A DNA stretch of 64,000 bases from Wohlfahrtiimonas sp. G9077 (GTDB lineage Bacteria; Pseudomonadota; Gammaproteobacteria; Cardiobacteriales; Wohlfahrtiimonadaceae): the NCBI RefSeq assembly GCF_002252155.1, contig NZ_NEFD01000003.1, positions 62,001-126,000 of the forward strand. Direction: 5' to 3'. Below, in pieces: positions 25,755 through 34,469 of this stretch. The first letter of the stretch is position 1; the number at the start of each line of letters is the position of its first letter. The position numbers and the translations under genes were made by a program. The notes under the pieces are model-generated. The model had not been told where the DNA came from and made no database searches. It saw only the letters and a program-made list of their open reading frames with translations.

Positions 25755-27503
25755 ATGAGAGTATACTTCCCGTGCATCGCCATTTTGTTGACGTTAGGTT
25801 TAGCGCATGCGGACAAATTGACTGTTCGCATCGAAGGCTTAGACGGGCACAAAACCGCCTTAACAAACGTGCAAAATGCTCTGAGCATTTATGAATATCA
25901 GAACCGAGAAGCGCCGCCTGCTTTGCGTGTTGAGTGGCTGAACGAGCAAGCCCCTGCGGAGATTGAGCAAGCCCTTGAACCTTACGGATTTTATCGCCCG
26001 AAGATTAAAACAAACCTCACCAAAGAGGGCGATACATGGATTGCCACTTATCAAATCAACCCTGAAGATCCCATTAAAATTAATGATCTGATCTTTGAGC
26101 TTGAAGGGGAAGGCCGCCGCAAAAAAATCTTCAAAACCATCATTCAAGAGAGCGATTTGCGTTTAGGTGCGCCGTTAAATCAGGTGAGCTATGAGAAGAT
26201 GAAAAGTACCCTTTATAACCGCGCATTATCGATGGGTTATTTTGAGGTGGATTTTCCGGTGCATCAAATCATCGTCAATTTAGACACGTATAAAAGTCTT
26301 GTGCATTTAGCGATGGACACAGGTCGCCGTTATCACTTTGGGGAAGTGACGTTCCAAAGTGATTATTTCTCTGAAGATTTGTTGCGCCGTTATGTGATGA
26401 TGAACGAAGAGACAGAATTTTCCGACACGCGCACGTTAGAGCTGCAGCAAGATTTAGATGCCTCTGACTATTTTGAAGAAGTGGTGATCACACCAACGAT
26501 TGATCATCAAAATCGCACCGTGCCGCTTGACATTAAAGTGACGCCAAAAAAACGCCGCGTATTTAGCGTAGGCTTAGGTTACAGCACAGACATTGGCGCG
26601 AGAATTTCAGGGCTTGGCACATGGCGTTATTTAAACCCGATGGGGCATAAAATGACGGTGGATTTACTCTTAGCTCAAAAGCAACGCCGCGCGGCATTGG
26701 TTTATACGGTGCCTGGCAAACGACCGGCCACCAGTTTTTATGACTTTTATGTGCGCTATGATTATGAGGACACAAAATATCGGGATTACACCGCTTTTGT
26801 GTTAGGTGCTGCCAGCACATATCAAAAGGATAATTTAAAGCAGGTCTATGCATTAGATTACAGAAATGACCGCTTTAGAACGCCCGATGGCGTGCGCCGC
26901 CACACCAAAATGATCGTGCCAAGTGCCACCTTTACGTGGCAAAACATCGAAAACCCTTGGTTCACCGCTTGGGTGTTAAAAGGTTCTGTCATGGTGCGCG
27001 GGGCTGCAAAACAGATCGCTTCGGATGTGAATTTTCTTCAAGTCAAAGCCGAAGGCACCGCTGTGATTCCCATTCCAGGCTTTCAAAATGATCGCATCAT
27101 TTTACGCGGGCAAATTGGCCACACCTTTGTGCCCAGTGAAGATTTATACAACATGCCGCCGGCGTTATTGTTCCAAACGGGCGGCGATAACTCTGTGCGC
27201 GGTTATCGTTACAATGGCATCGGCGAGAAAGGTTACCGCAGCAATGAGATTTATGGCGGTAAAAAATTGGTGGTGGCAAGCTTTGAGTATGAGCATCGCT
27301 TTACGAAAGAGTGGGCCGGCGTCACCTTTGTGGATGCAGGCGATGCATTTAATGGCCCAAAACCCAACTGGAAAGTGGGTGCAGGTGTTGGTGCCCGTTG
27401 GTATTCGCAAATTGGCGTGGTGAAGTTTGACATCGCCCACGGATTTAACCGTGAATTTGGTGATACCGTGCGTTTTCACTTAAACATTGGGGCTGAGTTA
27501 TGA
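25755..27503 (+). CDS. tamA: Outer-membrane Omp85 protein TamA
   Basis: Beta-barrel assembly protein that works with TamB to export autotransporters and lipids to the outer membrane. The 582-residue product has a signal peptide (about 1-19, ending HA-D), three POTRA domains (about 20-265) and a C-terminal 16-strand barrel with VRGYRYNGIGEKG near 480, which is the VRGY/F motif in lid loop L6. Length matches TamA (577). tamB is not next to it; instead the tilS start overlaps the tamA stop in ATGA, so the two are coupled. Confidence 0.9.
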   Translation: MRVYFPCIAILLTLGLAHADKLTVRIEGLDGHKTALTNVQNALSIYEYQNREAPPALRVEWLNEQAPAEIEQALEPYGFYRPKIKTNLTKEGDTWIATYQINPEDPIKINDLIFELEGEGRRKKIFKTIIQESDLRLGAPLNQVSYEKMKSTLYNRALSMGYFEVDFPVHQIIVNLDTYKSLVHLAMDTGRRYHFGEVTFQSDYFSEDLLRRYVMMNEETEFSDTRTLELQQDLDASDYFEEVVITPTIDHQNRTVPLDIKVTPKKRRVFSVGLGYSTDIGARISGLGTWRYLNPMGHKMTVDLLLAQKQRRAALVYTVPGKRPATSFYDFYVRYDYEDTKYRDYTAFVLGAASTYQKDNLKQVYALDYRNDRFRTPDGVRRHTKMIVPSATFTWQNIENPWFTAWVLKGSVMVRGAAKQIASDVNFLQVKAEGTAVIPIPGFQNDRIILRGQIGHTFVPSEDLYNMPPALLFQTGGDNSVRGYRYNGIGEKGYRSNEIYGGKKLVVASFEYEHRFTKEWAGVTFVDAGDAFNGPKPNWKVGAGVGARWYSQIGVVKFDIAHGFNREFGDTVRFHLNIGAEL

Positions 27504-28792
27504 TCCCCGATTGGTACGAGAAAATTTTTCAAAAATATCATGCCACTTTAAATGCATATGATCATCTCTACATTGGTTTAAGTGCAGGCATTGATTCAAA
27601 CATGCTGCTTCATTGGTTGCACACATATCGTGCACAGTTGCCGCCCATTACGGCGATTCATGTCAATCATCAATGGCATGGTGAAGATTCCATCATTTGG
27701 GCAAATTTCGCCCGTGATAAAGCGAAGCATTATGGCATTGATTTTGTCAATTATGATGTGGTGATCGACATCGATCAAAAAGGAGCAGAAGCCTGCGGCC
27801 GTGAAGCCCGTTACATTCAGTTTGCCAAAACGATGGCACAAATGGGCGGCAAAGGCTTATTGTTGGTGGCGCATCATCGCTCCGATCAAGCAGAAACGGT
27901 GATGTATCGCTTGCTGCGCGGTTCAGGGACATTGGGTTTAGGTGGCATGCGCGCGATGACCACTTTGCACTTTGGATCCCATGCCATCGAAGTGCTGCGT
28001 CCATTCTTAAGCATCTCCAAATCCACGCTCTATCAAACCGGCAAACGCCTTGGCATTGCATGGATGGAGGATTATACCAATCACGGGGTTGAAGAGGCGC
28101 GCAACCAGATTCGTAATGGCATTTTCCCAAAAGTGGCAGAGTTTTTTCCCCATTATGAACAAACCTTTGCCAGAAGCGCGGAGCTCATTCAAGAGAGCGA
28201 TGCATTGTTGTTAGAGATTGCCGAAATGGATGCTCAGCGTGCCATTGCCAATGGGCAATTGGATTTAACAGAGATGCGCACATTGTCACAGCTTCGCCAA
28301 AAGAATTTACTGCGCCATTGGCTCAATTTGCACCATGTGATTTTAGAAAAGCGCCAATTTGATCAGTGTTTTGCCATGTTTGTGGCGAAAAAGCCCACTT
28401 CCGAAAGCTGCTTTGCCATGCATGATTGGTGCATTCGCGCCTTTGAGCACACGTTGTATTTTTTAAAACCCAAACCTGTGGTCAATCATCGCGTGGCGTG
28501 GGTGAAAAGTGATCATGCGCCGCCATTATCTTTTTGGCGTGGGCTTGATTTAATGCTCGTAAACCGCGAAAATGGCGGTTCATTTCATCCCATGTGGCGA
28601 GATCGATCCCAAACTGTGAAAAAACTTCTCCAAGAAATCGCGTTAGAGCCATGGTTACGCCATGACATACAGCTCCTGAAAGACCGCGCAACCGGCGAGG
28701 TGATTTGGATCGAGCATTTAGGGCTAAGTCAGCGTTATCGAGCGCTGTGCGAGCCCTCAGGCATATTGCCAACCATCATCCGAGAGCACTGA
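27500..28792 (+). CDS. tilS: tRNA(Ile)-lysidine synthetase
   Basis: Modifies C34 of the CAU-anticodon tRNA(Ile) to lysidine so that it reads AUA. The 430-residue protein has the N-type PP-loop SAGIDS (28-33; the family consensus is SGGxDS), HVNHQWH, ARYIQF, and HHRSDQAETVMYRLLRGSG, plus the C-terminal TilS substrate-binding domains. It overlaps tamA by four bases. Essential in all bacteria using this tRNA. About 95 bases separate it from rapZ. Confidence 0.92.
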   Translation: MIPDWYEKIFQKYHATLNAYDHLYIGLSAGIDSNMLLHWLHTYRAQLPPITAIHVNHQWHGEDSIIWANFARDKAKHYGIDFVNYDVVIDIDQKGAEACGREARYIQFAKTMAQMGGKGLLLVAHHRSDQAETVMYRLLRGSGTLGLGGMRAMTTLHFGSHAIEVLRPFLSISKSTLYQTGKRLGIAWMEDYTNHGVEEARNQIRNGIFPKVAEFFPHYEQTFARSAELIQESDALLLEIAEMDAQRAIANGQLDLTEMRTLSQLRQKNLLRHWLNLHHVILEKRQFDQCFAMFVAKKPTSESCFAMHDWCIRAFEHTLYFLKPKPVVNHRVAWVKSDHAPPLSFWRGLDLMLVNRENGGSFHPMWRDRSQTVKKLLQEIALEPWLRHDIQLLKDRATGEVIWIEHLGLSQRYRALCEPSGILPTIIREH

Positions 28793-28886
28793 TAGCCATG
28801 ATCATTCAAATGAGCAAACAGTGTGAAACATTCGGGATTCAATGCGCGCGTCGCAAAATTCATTGTTCATTTTTGAGTGAGGCTAT

Positions 28887-29774
28887 ATGCAAATCGTAAT
28901 CATCAGTGGTTTGTCGGGGGCAGGAAAATCCATTGCCCTTGAAACGTTTGAGGATGAAGGCTTTTTCTGTGTGGATAATCTACCACTGAGCTTTGTTCTC
29001 TCCTTTGTGGAAAAGTTTGCCGAAGAGGACGATCAGAGAAATTTGGCCATTGTGGTGGATGCGCGAGGCTTTCCGGAGGATTTAGAGCGCACCGATGAGG
29101 TATTTCGTGCGCTGCGCGATTTGCCACAAAAGACAGACTTTGTTTTTTTAGATGCCACCAATGAGGCGATTTTACAGCGTTATCGTGACACGCGCCGCCG
29201 TCATCCTTTTTATAAAACCCATCGCTCATTGTTAGACACCATCGAATATGAGCGCTCGCTCCTGCAGCCTTTGTTGGAGTACACAGATTTACACATCGAC
29301 ACCTCAAGTTTAAGCGTGCATGATTTGCGCGCAGTGTTGAAAAAACATCTCTTAGCTGAACATGAGCGCCGCAAACTCTTCATACAAATTGAGTCTTTTG
29401 GCTTTAAAAATGGTGTGCCGCTCAATTCTGATTTTGTCTTCGATGCCAGATGCTTAACCAATCCTCATTGGGAGCCGTCACTTCGCCCGCAAACAGGGCG
29501 AGATCAAGCGGTGATTGAGTATTTAAACGCGCGTGAGGACGTTCAGACGTATTTAACAGATCTTGAGCAATTTTTTGATGCGTGGCTGCCAAAGTTTGAA
29601 CAAGGCACCCGCGCTTATTTAACAATCGCCATTGGTTGCACCGGTGGTCAGCATCGATCCGTTTACTTGGTGGAGCAATTGGCACGTAATGTGGCCAAGC
29701 GCTATCCGTTAATCGTGAAACACCGCGAATTACACATTACACATTCTTGTCAGACACAGTTGGAGGAACAATGA
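28887..29774 (+). CDS. rapZ: RNase adapter protein RapZ
   Basis: Nucleotide- and RNA-binding protein that in enterics delivers GlmZ to RNase E and so tunes glucosamine 6-phosphate synthesis. The 295-residue protein has Walker A GLSGAGKS (8-15), Walker B VVDARGFP, and the C-terminal CTGGQHRSV phosphate/RNA pocket near 250. GAGG 8-10 bases upstream supports ATG 28887. The usual rpoN-hpf-ptsN-rapZ-npr neighbourhood is absent; here folD overlaps its end by four bases. Whether a GlmZ-like RNA exists in this organism is unknown. Confidence 0.9.
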   Translation: MQIVIISGLSGAGKSIALETFEDEGFFCVDNLPLSFVLSFVEKFAEEDDQRNLAIVVDARGFPEDLERTDEVFRALRDLPQKTDFVFLDATNEAILQRYRDTRRRHPFYKTHRSLLDTIEYERSLLQPLLEYTDLHIDTSSLSVHDLRAVLKKHLLAEHERRKLFIQIESFGFKNGVPLNSDFVFDARCLTNPHWEPSLRPQTGRDQAVIEYLNAREDVQTYLTDLEQFFDAWLPKFEQGTRAYLTIAIGCTGGQHRSVYLVEQLARNVAKRYPLIVKHRELHITHSCQTQLEEQ

Positions 29775-30652
29775 TTATTGATGGTAAATTATTTGCTCAA
29801 GGCTTACGTGCAAAATTGACTGAGCAAATTGCAGCGCTCAAAGCAACGCATGGCTTAGTCCCAGGATTAACGGTGATCTTAGTGGGTGAAGATCCTGCCA
29901 GCCAAGTGTATGTGCGCAATAAACAGAAATTTGCCGAAGAGTGCGGCATGAACTCTGTGACGCTCAAAAAAGATGCGAGCACAACGCAAGCAGAATTATT
30001 GGATTTGATCGCAACGCTCAATGCGGATCCTTCGGTGCACGGCATTTTGGTGCAATTGCCCTTGCCAAAACACATTCATGAACAAACGGTGTTACAAGCG
30101 ATTTTACCCGCAAAAGATGTGGATGGCTTCCATCCTGTCAATGTGGGGCGCTTATCGATTGGCGAGCCTTCTTTGGTGCCATGCACGCCATTAGGATCAT
30201 TGTTATTGCTGAAAGATAAATTGGGTGATTTAACCGGTAAAAAAGCAGTGATTGTTGGGCGCTCAAACATTGTGGGTAAACCGATGTTTCAGTTGTTACT
30301 CAGAGAAAACTGTACCGTTACGGTGGCGCATTCTAGAACGAAAAATTTACCAGAAGTGTGTCAAGAAGCGGACATCATTGTGGCTGCTGTGGGTCAACCT
30401 TTATTGATTAAAGGTGAGTGGATTAAAGAGGGTGCCACCATCATTGATGTGGGCATTAACCGCATTGAAGTGGATGGCAAAAATAAATTGGTGGGCGATG
30501 TGGATTTTGATTCCGCCGCGCCAAAAGCTGAATTCATCACACCGGTGCCAGGTGGCGTCGGTCCAATGACGATTGCCTGTTTGCTTCGCAATACATTATC
30601 TGCCGCTTGCATGCAAAATGAGATCGAAGATCCCAATCGTTTGATGAAATGA
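29771..30652 (+). CDS. folD: Bifunctional methylene-THF dehydrogenase/cyclohydrolase
   Basis: Interconverts 5,10-methylene-THF and 10-formyl-THF in one-carbon metabolism. The 293-residue protein has the catalytic SxxYVRNK motif with Lys51, the QLPLP strand, DVDGFHPVN, the [13 protein letters not shown]-binding loop, and [13 protein letters not shown] 29771, inside the rapZ stop (ATGA), is supported by GGAGG at 29762-29766; an in-frame ATG at 29747 lacks one. All catalytic residues are visible. Confidence 0.95.
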   Translation: MIIDGKLFAQGLRAKLTEQIAALKATHGLVPGLTVILVGEDPASQVYVRNKQKFAEECGMNSVTLKKDASTTQAELLDLIATLNADPSVHGILVQLPLPKHIHEQTVLQAILPAKDVDGFHPVNVGRLSIGEPSLVPCTPLGSLLLLKDKLGDLTGKKAVIVGRSNIVGKPMFQLLLRENCTVTVAHSRTKNLPEVCQEADIIVAAVGQPLLIKGEWIKEGATIIDVGINRIEVDGKNKLVGDVDFDSAAPKAEFITPVPGGVGPMTIACLLRNTLSAACMQNEIEDPNRLMK

Positions 30653-30692
30653 TCAAATATTGACCAATTTTTGATCACGTAAACGGCGTGTA

Positions 30693-30720
30693 TTGACAAG
30701 AAATGAGAAGCGCGTATAAT
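30693..30720 (+). promoter_or_regulatory. tRNA-Leu promoter
   Basis: TTGACA (30693-30698) and TATAAT (30715-30720), both exact consensus, 16 bases apart. Start would be near 30727, six bases before the mature tRNA. AATGAGAAG (30702-30710) and CTTCTCATT (30724-30732) are perfect inverted copies flanking the -10 box. Confidence 0.85.
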
Positions 30721-30732
30721 TCTCTTCTCATT

Positions 30733-30815
30733 GCGAGAGTGGCGAAATTGGTAGACGCACTGGATTTAGGTTCCAGCGGGCAACCGTGAGAGTTCGAGTC
30801 TCTCCTCTCGCACCA
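30733..30815 (+). tRNA. tRNA-Leu (UAG anticodon)
   Basis: 83 bases including an encoded CCA. Acceptor arm GCGAGAG (30733-30739) pairs with CTCTCGC (30805-30811), followed by ACCA. Anticodon stem CTGGA/TCCAG encloses loop TTTAGGT with anticodon TAG at 30767-30769, which reads CUN leucine codons. The T arm has GTTCGAGTC. The short variable arm region is expanded as in class II tRNAs. It stands alone between folD and tig. Confidence 0.97.
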
Positions 30816-30821
30816 GGTGAC

Positions 30822-30848
30822 AAAGGTGCGTATATACGCACCTTTTTT
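30822..30848 (+). terminator. Terminator after tRNA-Leu
   Basis: AAAGGTGCG (30822-30830) pairs with CGCACCTTT (30837-30845) around TATATA, followed by more Ts. It ends the tRNA transcript before tig. Confidence 0.85.
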
Positions 30849-30879
30849 TATTTCTACATTAAAATTAGGTGCTTAAATT

Positions 30880-32181
30880 ATGTCAGCAGTTGAAGTATTA
30901 GAAGGTTTAAAACGTCGCGTACAGATCGCATTAGATGCAGCTGAAGTTTCCTTAGAAAAAGATAAGCGTTTAAAAGCATTGGCTAAGCGCATCCGCTTAG
31001 ATGGTTTCCGTCCTGGAAAAGTGCCAGTAAAAGTTGTCGATAACATGCATGGCGCTGAAATTGAAAATGAAATCATCAACGAAAAAATCAATGAAACATT
31101 CAGAGATGCCATCAAAGATGCAGAATTTAAGCCTGCAGGTTACCCTGTGATCGTACCTTCTGAAGTTGAAGGTGAATTGAAGTTTGCGGTTGAATTTGAA
31201 GTAATGCCAGAAATCACATTGAATGATTTGGCACAATTAGAAATCGCTAAACCAACGGCTGAAGTGACAGACGCTGATTTAGAAGAGATGATCACAACAT
31301 TGCGTAAGCAACAAGCCACTTGGAATGATGAAGATCGCGCAGCTGCAAATGGCGATAAAATCATGATCGACTTCGTTGGCCGTGCCAATGGCGTAGAATT
31401 TGAAGGCGGTAAAGGTACAGATGTTCCTTTAGTGTTGGGTTCAAACTCTATGATTCCTGGTTTTGAAGATGAGTTGATGGGCGTTAAAGCGGGCGAAACT
31501 CGCACAATCAACGTGACATTCCCTGAAAACTATCCTGCTGAAAACTTAAAAGGTCAAGCGGCTGAATTTGATGTGACTGTGCATAAAGTACAATCTCCAC
31601 AATTGCCTGAATTGAACGATGAGTTTGCAAAAACTTTCGGCATCGAAGAAGGTGGCATTGCTAAATTGCGTGAAGAGTTGTCTAAAAACATGGTGCGTGA
31701 ACTCAATAATGTGCTTCACAACCAATTGAAAACAAACGTGATGACAGCATTGTCTGAAGCGAATCCTTTTGACATTCCTGAAGCATTGGTGATGGCTGAG
31801 ATTCAAGCCATGGCAAAACAATCTAATTTCCCAGAGCCAAAAGATCAAGAACAAGCAGAACAGTTCATGAAAATTGCACAACAAGCATTTGGCGCAGAAG
31901 CTGAAAAACGAGCACGTTTAGGCTTGATTTTGGCTGAATTGGTGAAAGCACAAGATTTGAAATTAGATGAAAAATATGTGGAAGCACGTTTAGATAACTT
32001 AGCGGCAACATATGAAGATCCTGAAGAAGTGAAAGCACATTTCAAGAAAGATGACAAAACAATGCAACAAGTGCGTAACATCGCATTAGAAGATCAAGTG
32101 ATCGAAACTGTATTGGCAAAAGCAAAAGTGGTAGAAACAGCCACAACTTTCCAAGAAGTGATGAATCCTAAGAAAGCATAA
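30880..32181 (+). CDS. tig: Trigger factor
   Basis: Ribosome-bound chaperone and peptidyl-prolyl isomerase that meets nascent chains. The 433-residue protein has the N-terminal ribosome-binding domain with GFRPGKVP (about 44-51), which holds the docking loop, the FKBP-type domain (about 160-245) with GSNSMIPGFEDEL, and the C-terminal helical chaperone arms. Length matches E. coli (432). It uses many GAA/AAA/TTA codons as highly expressed genes here do. In most gammaproteobacteria clpP, clpX and lon follow; here leuA does. Confidence 0.95.
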   Translation: MSAVEVLEGLKRRVQIALDAAEVSLEKDKRLKALAKRIRLDGFRPGKVPVKVVDNMHGAEIENEIINEKINETFRDAIKDAEFKPAGYPVIVPSEVEGELKFAVEFEVMPEITLNDLAQLEIAKPTAEVTDADLEEMITTLRKQQATWNDEDRAAANGDKIMIDFVGRANGVEFEGGKGTDVPLVLGSNSMIPGFEDELMGVKAGETRTINVTFPENYPAENLKGQAAEFDVTVHKVQSPQLPELNDEFAKTFGIEEGGIAKLREELSKNMVRELNNVLHNQLKTNVMTALSEANPFDIPEALVMAEIQAMAKQSNFPEPKDQEQAEQFMKIAQQAFGAEAEKRARLGLILAELVKAQDLKLDEKYVEARLDNLAATYEDPEEVKAHFKKDDKTMQQVRNIALEDQVIETVLAKAKVVETATTFQEVMNPKKA

Positions 32182-32198
32182 TTGCTGATCATTGGATC

Positions 32199-32228
32199 AA
32201 AAAGCCTGACAATGTCAGGCTTTTTTTT
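32199..32228 (+). terminator. Terminator after tig
   Basis: AAAAGCCTGAC and GTCAGGCTTTT around a 3-base AAT loop, then eight Ts in all; a strong intrinsic terminator. Confidence 0.88.
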
Positions 32229-32301
32229 CATCTTTTAAAATGTATCTTATTGAAATGTTGATCATTCCTATAAAGATTGACAGAAAAAATGGATGAATTG
32301 C

Positions 32302-32330
32302 TTGACGAATGGCTCAAATCCTTTTATGTT
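32302..32330 (+). promoter_or_regulatory. leuA promoter candidate
   Basis: TTGACG (32302-32307) and TATGTT (32325-32330) with a 17-base spacer. The start would be near 32337, directly at the ATG 32338 of the leader peptide, which would make that peptide leaderless. A rival upstream start cannot be excluded. Confidence 0.45.
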
Positions 32331-32388
32331 AATTTCTATGAAAACAAATCCTGTGAATTTATCTCTCCTACGACTTATTCTGCTGTAA
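32326..32388 (+). CDS. leuL: Putative leuA leader peptide
   Basis: A 20-codon frame (or 16 codons from the second ATG at 32338) that ends in NLSLLRLILL and stop: six leucines in its last nine codons, including the rare codons CTA and CTC. It lies 226 bases before leuA, the pathway's first committed enzyme, where Leu-rich leader peptides control transcription by ribosome stalling. Downstream, CAACG/CGTTG (32392-32415) and TGGCCA/TGGCCA form mutually adjacent stems. No clear U-tract terminator was found, so the control mechanism is open. No good ribosome-binding site is seen. Confidence 0.55.
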   Translation: MLISMKTNPVNLSLLRLILL

Positions 32389-32614
32389 TCGCAACGATTG
32401 CAGCCTTTGACGTTGGCCACGTATATGGCCAGAGTTTGAATCAGTAACGAGAAGAGATGATTGATGTTCATAGCGAGTTTTAAAATCCAAAATGACAGTA
32501 CCCATGCGAAAAACTACCGTTGGTTTGCGTGGCGTTATGCTGTGCGACTTAGAAAAAACATAACAATTCAAAACCATTCATTCATCATTACACCGTAGGA
32601 AAAAAGGATACATT

Positions 32615-34297
32615 ATGATTGCGCAACCTTCTGCTAAATACCAAGCTTTTACCCCCATTCGTTTAAAAGATCGCACATGGCCTGATAAAGTGATTGATAA
32701 AGCACCGCGCTGGTTATCATCGGATTTACGCGATGGCAACCAAGCTTTGATTGAACCCATGAACATCGAGCAAAAGTTACGCATGTTTGACTTGTTGATC
32801 GAATGTGGCTTTAAAGAGATTGAAGTGGCGTTCCCATCGGCATCTGACACGGAATTCACTTTTGTGCGCCGTTTGATTGAAGAAAATCGCATCCCTGAGG
32901 ATGTCACCATTCAGGTGTTGACGCAATCGCGTGAAGATTTGATTGTGCGTACATTTGAAGCCTTAAAGGGCTGCAAGCAAGCGATTGTGCATGTCTATAA
33001 TGCCACGTCCCCGACATTTCGCCGCGTCGTCTTTAATAAAACGAAAGAAGAGGTCATCGCTTTAGCAGAATATGGCATCTCATTATTGGTCAAAGAGGCG
33101 GCAAAATACCCAGAAACCGATTGGACATTTGAGTATTCGCCAGAAATTTTCTCAGACACAGAAGTGGACTTTGCCGTGGAAGTGTGTGAAGCGGTGATGA
33201 AAATTGCCAATCCAACGCCAGAAAAGCCCATCATCTTTAACTTACCGGCAACGGTTGAAGTGGCAACGCCAAATGTATATGCCGACCAAATTGAGTACTT
33301 TTGTCGCAACATCAGTCGTCGTGACAGCGTGATTGTGAGCATTCATACGCACAATGACAGAGGATGCGCTGTTGCGGCCACGGAGTTGGCATTGATGGCA
33401 GGTGGCGATCGCGTAGAAGGCTGTTTATTTGGCCATGGCGAGCGCACCGGGAATGTGGACATCATTACCGTTGCATTGAACATGTATACGCAAGGCGTGG
33501 ATCCTGAGTTGAATTTCTCACAAATCAATAAAGTGGTGCGTGAGGTTGAGCATTGTACGGCCATTAAAGTGCATCCGCGTCATCCGTATGCAGGTGAATT
33601 GGTGTTCACAGCGTTTTCAGGCTCGCACCAAGATGCGATCCGTAAAGGCTTATCTGACATGAAAAATCAACCGGATCAAATGTGGAAAATCCCTTATTTA
33701 CCGGTGGATCCCCATGATTTAGGCCGTTCTTATGAAGCGGTGATCCGCGTGAATAGCCAATCGGGCAAGGGCGGCATTGCGTACTTATTAGAAGAAGATC
33801 ATGGCATCAACATGCCGCGCCGTTTACAAATTGAGTTCAGTCGAACCGTACAGGCAGAAGCCGATGCCAAAGGCATTGAAGTCACCTCGCCCATGATCTT
33901 TGATTTATTTAACCGTGAATATTTAACCAAAGGCAATGTGGTCATTGGTCAGCCGATTAGCATTGTGGAAGACGAAACAGGTAACACTGAAATCAGCGCG
34001 GTGATCACAACACCAACGCAGCAATATCATGCCAAAGGTCACGGCAATGGCCCAATTGCCGCTTTAGTCAATGCATTAAATGAAACCCTTAAGATTGATG
34101 TGGATGTGGTGAGTTATCATGAACATGCCCGCAGCCAAGGCTCAAAAGCTGAAGCGGTGGCATTTGTGGAAATGCAGGTGGAATCACGCACCTTATTTGG
34201 GGTGGCGATTCATGCAAATACTGCGCGTGCATCTATTGATGCGGTGATCTCTGCATTGAACCGCGCCATTGCAAAAGGCTGGGTTGAAGTAAAATAA
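32615..34297 (+). CDS. leuA: 2-isopropylmalate synthase (type 2)
   Basis: Condenses acetyl-CoA with 2-oxoisovalerate, committing carbon to leucine. The 560-residue protein begins with a region typical of the long LeuA form found in Pseudomonas and Actinobacteria, has the metal/catalytic motif DLRDGNQAL near residue 40, the HTHNDRG motif near 245, and a C-terminal LeuA regulatory domain (about 435-560) for leucine feedback inhibition. AAGGA six bases upstream supports the ATG. leuCDB are not nearby. Expression may be controlled by the leader peptide upstream. Confidence 0.93.
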   Translation: MIAQPSAKYQAFTPIRLKDRTWPDKVIDKAPRWLSSDLRDGNQALIEPMNIEQKLRMFDLLIECGFKEIEVAFPSASDTEFTFVRRLIEENRIPEDVTIQVLTQSREDLIVRTFEALKGCKQAIVHVYNATSPTFRRVVFNKTKEEVIALAEYGISLLVKEAAKYPETDWTFEYSPEIFSDTEVDFAVEVCEAVMKIANPTPEKPIIFNLPATVEVATPNVYADQIEYFCRNISRRDSVIVSIHTHNDRGCAVAATELALMAGGDRVEGCLFGHGERTGNVDIITVALNMYTQGVDPELNFSQINKVVREVEHCTAIKVHPRHPYAGELVFTAFSGSHQDAIRKGLSDMKNQPDQMWKIPYLPVDPHDLGRSYEAVIRVNSQSGKGGIAYLLEEDHGINMPRRLQIEFSRTVQAEADAKGIEVTSPMIFDLFNREYLTKGNVVIGQPISIVEDETGNTEISAVITTPTQQYHAKGHGNGPIAALVNALNETLKIDVDVVSYHEHARSQGSKAEAVAFVEMQVESRTLFGVAIHANTARASIDAVISALNRAIAKGWVEVK

Positions 34298-34332
34298 TCC
34301 TAGATTCTTATTCGATAGCTGATAAAATAGCG

Positions 34333-34357
34333 AAGTCCACCATGCGGGTGGGCTTTG
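34333..34357 (+). terminator. Possible terminator after leuA
   Basis: AAGTCCACC (34333-34341) pairs with GGTGGGCTT (34347-34355), nine pairs including one G-T, around ATGCG. The tail CTTTGTTAT is only partly T-rich, so its strength is doubtful. Confidence 0.45.
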
Positions 34358-34379
34358 TTATATGGGTTGTATTCGGTGG

Positions 34380-34408
34380 TTAACACGTTTCGGATACAAG
34401 AGTACAAT
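34380..34408 (+). promoter_or_regulatory. metK promoter candidate
   Basis: TTAACA (34380-34385) and TACAAT (34403-34408) with a 17-base spacer. The -10 box runs into a perfect inverted repeat ACAATA-GATG-TATTGT (34404-34419) that covers the expected start site, a good place for an operator. Confidence 0.55.
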
Positions 34409-34469
34409 AGATGTATTGTCTTAGGATTTTTGATCCTCGGACTCACCATTTACTTTGAGAGAATTCAAT

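Larger units (their letters stand above)
32182..32614 (+). other. Gene-free region before leuA
   Basis: 433 bases without a substantial gene. It holds the tig terminator, the leuA promoter candidate, the Leu-rich leader peptide and small inverted repeats (TGGCCA at about 32413-32418 and again near 32426). The rest, about 32450-32600, looks AT-rich and featureless. Confidence 0.6.

Noticed and set aside
28798..28899. 33-residue open frame between tilS and rapZ
   Set aside because: It overlaps the rapZ start out of frame, has no ribosome-binding site, and its sequence shows no recognisable pattern.
32289..32447. 52-residue open frame overlapping the leuA leader
   Set aside because: It lacks a ribosome-binding site and competes with the Leu-rich leader frame, which fits the context better. 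Not excluded outright.
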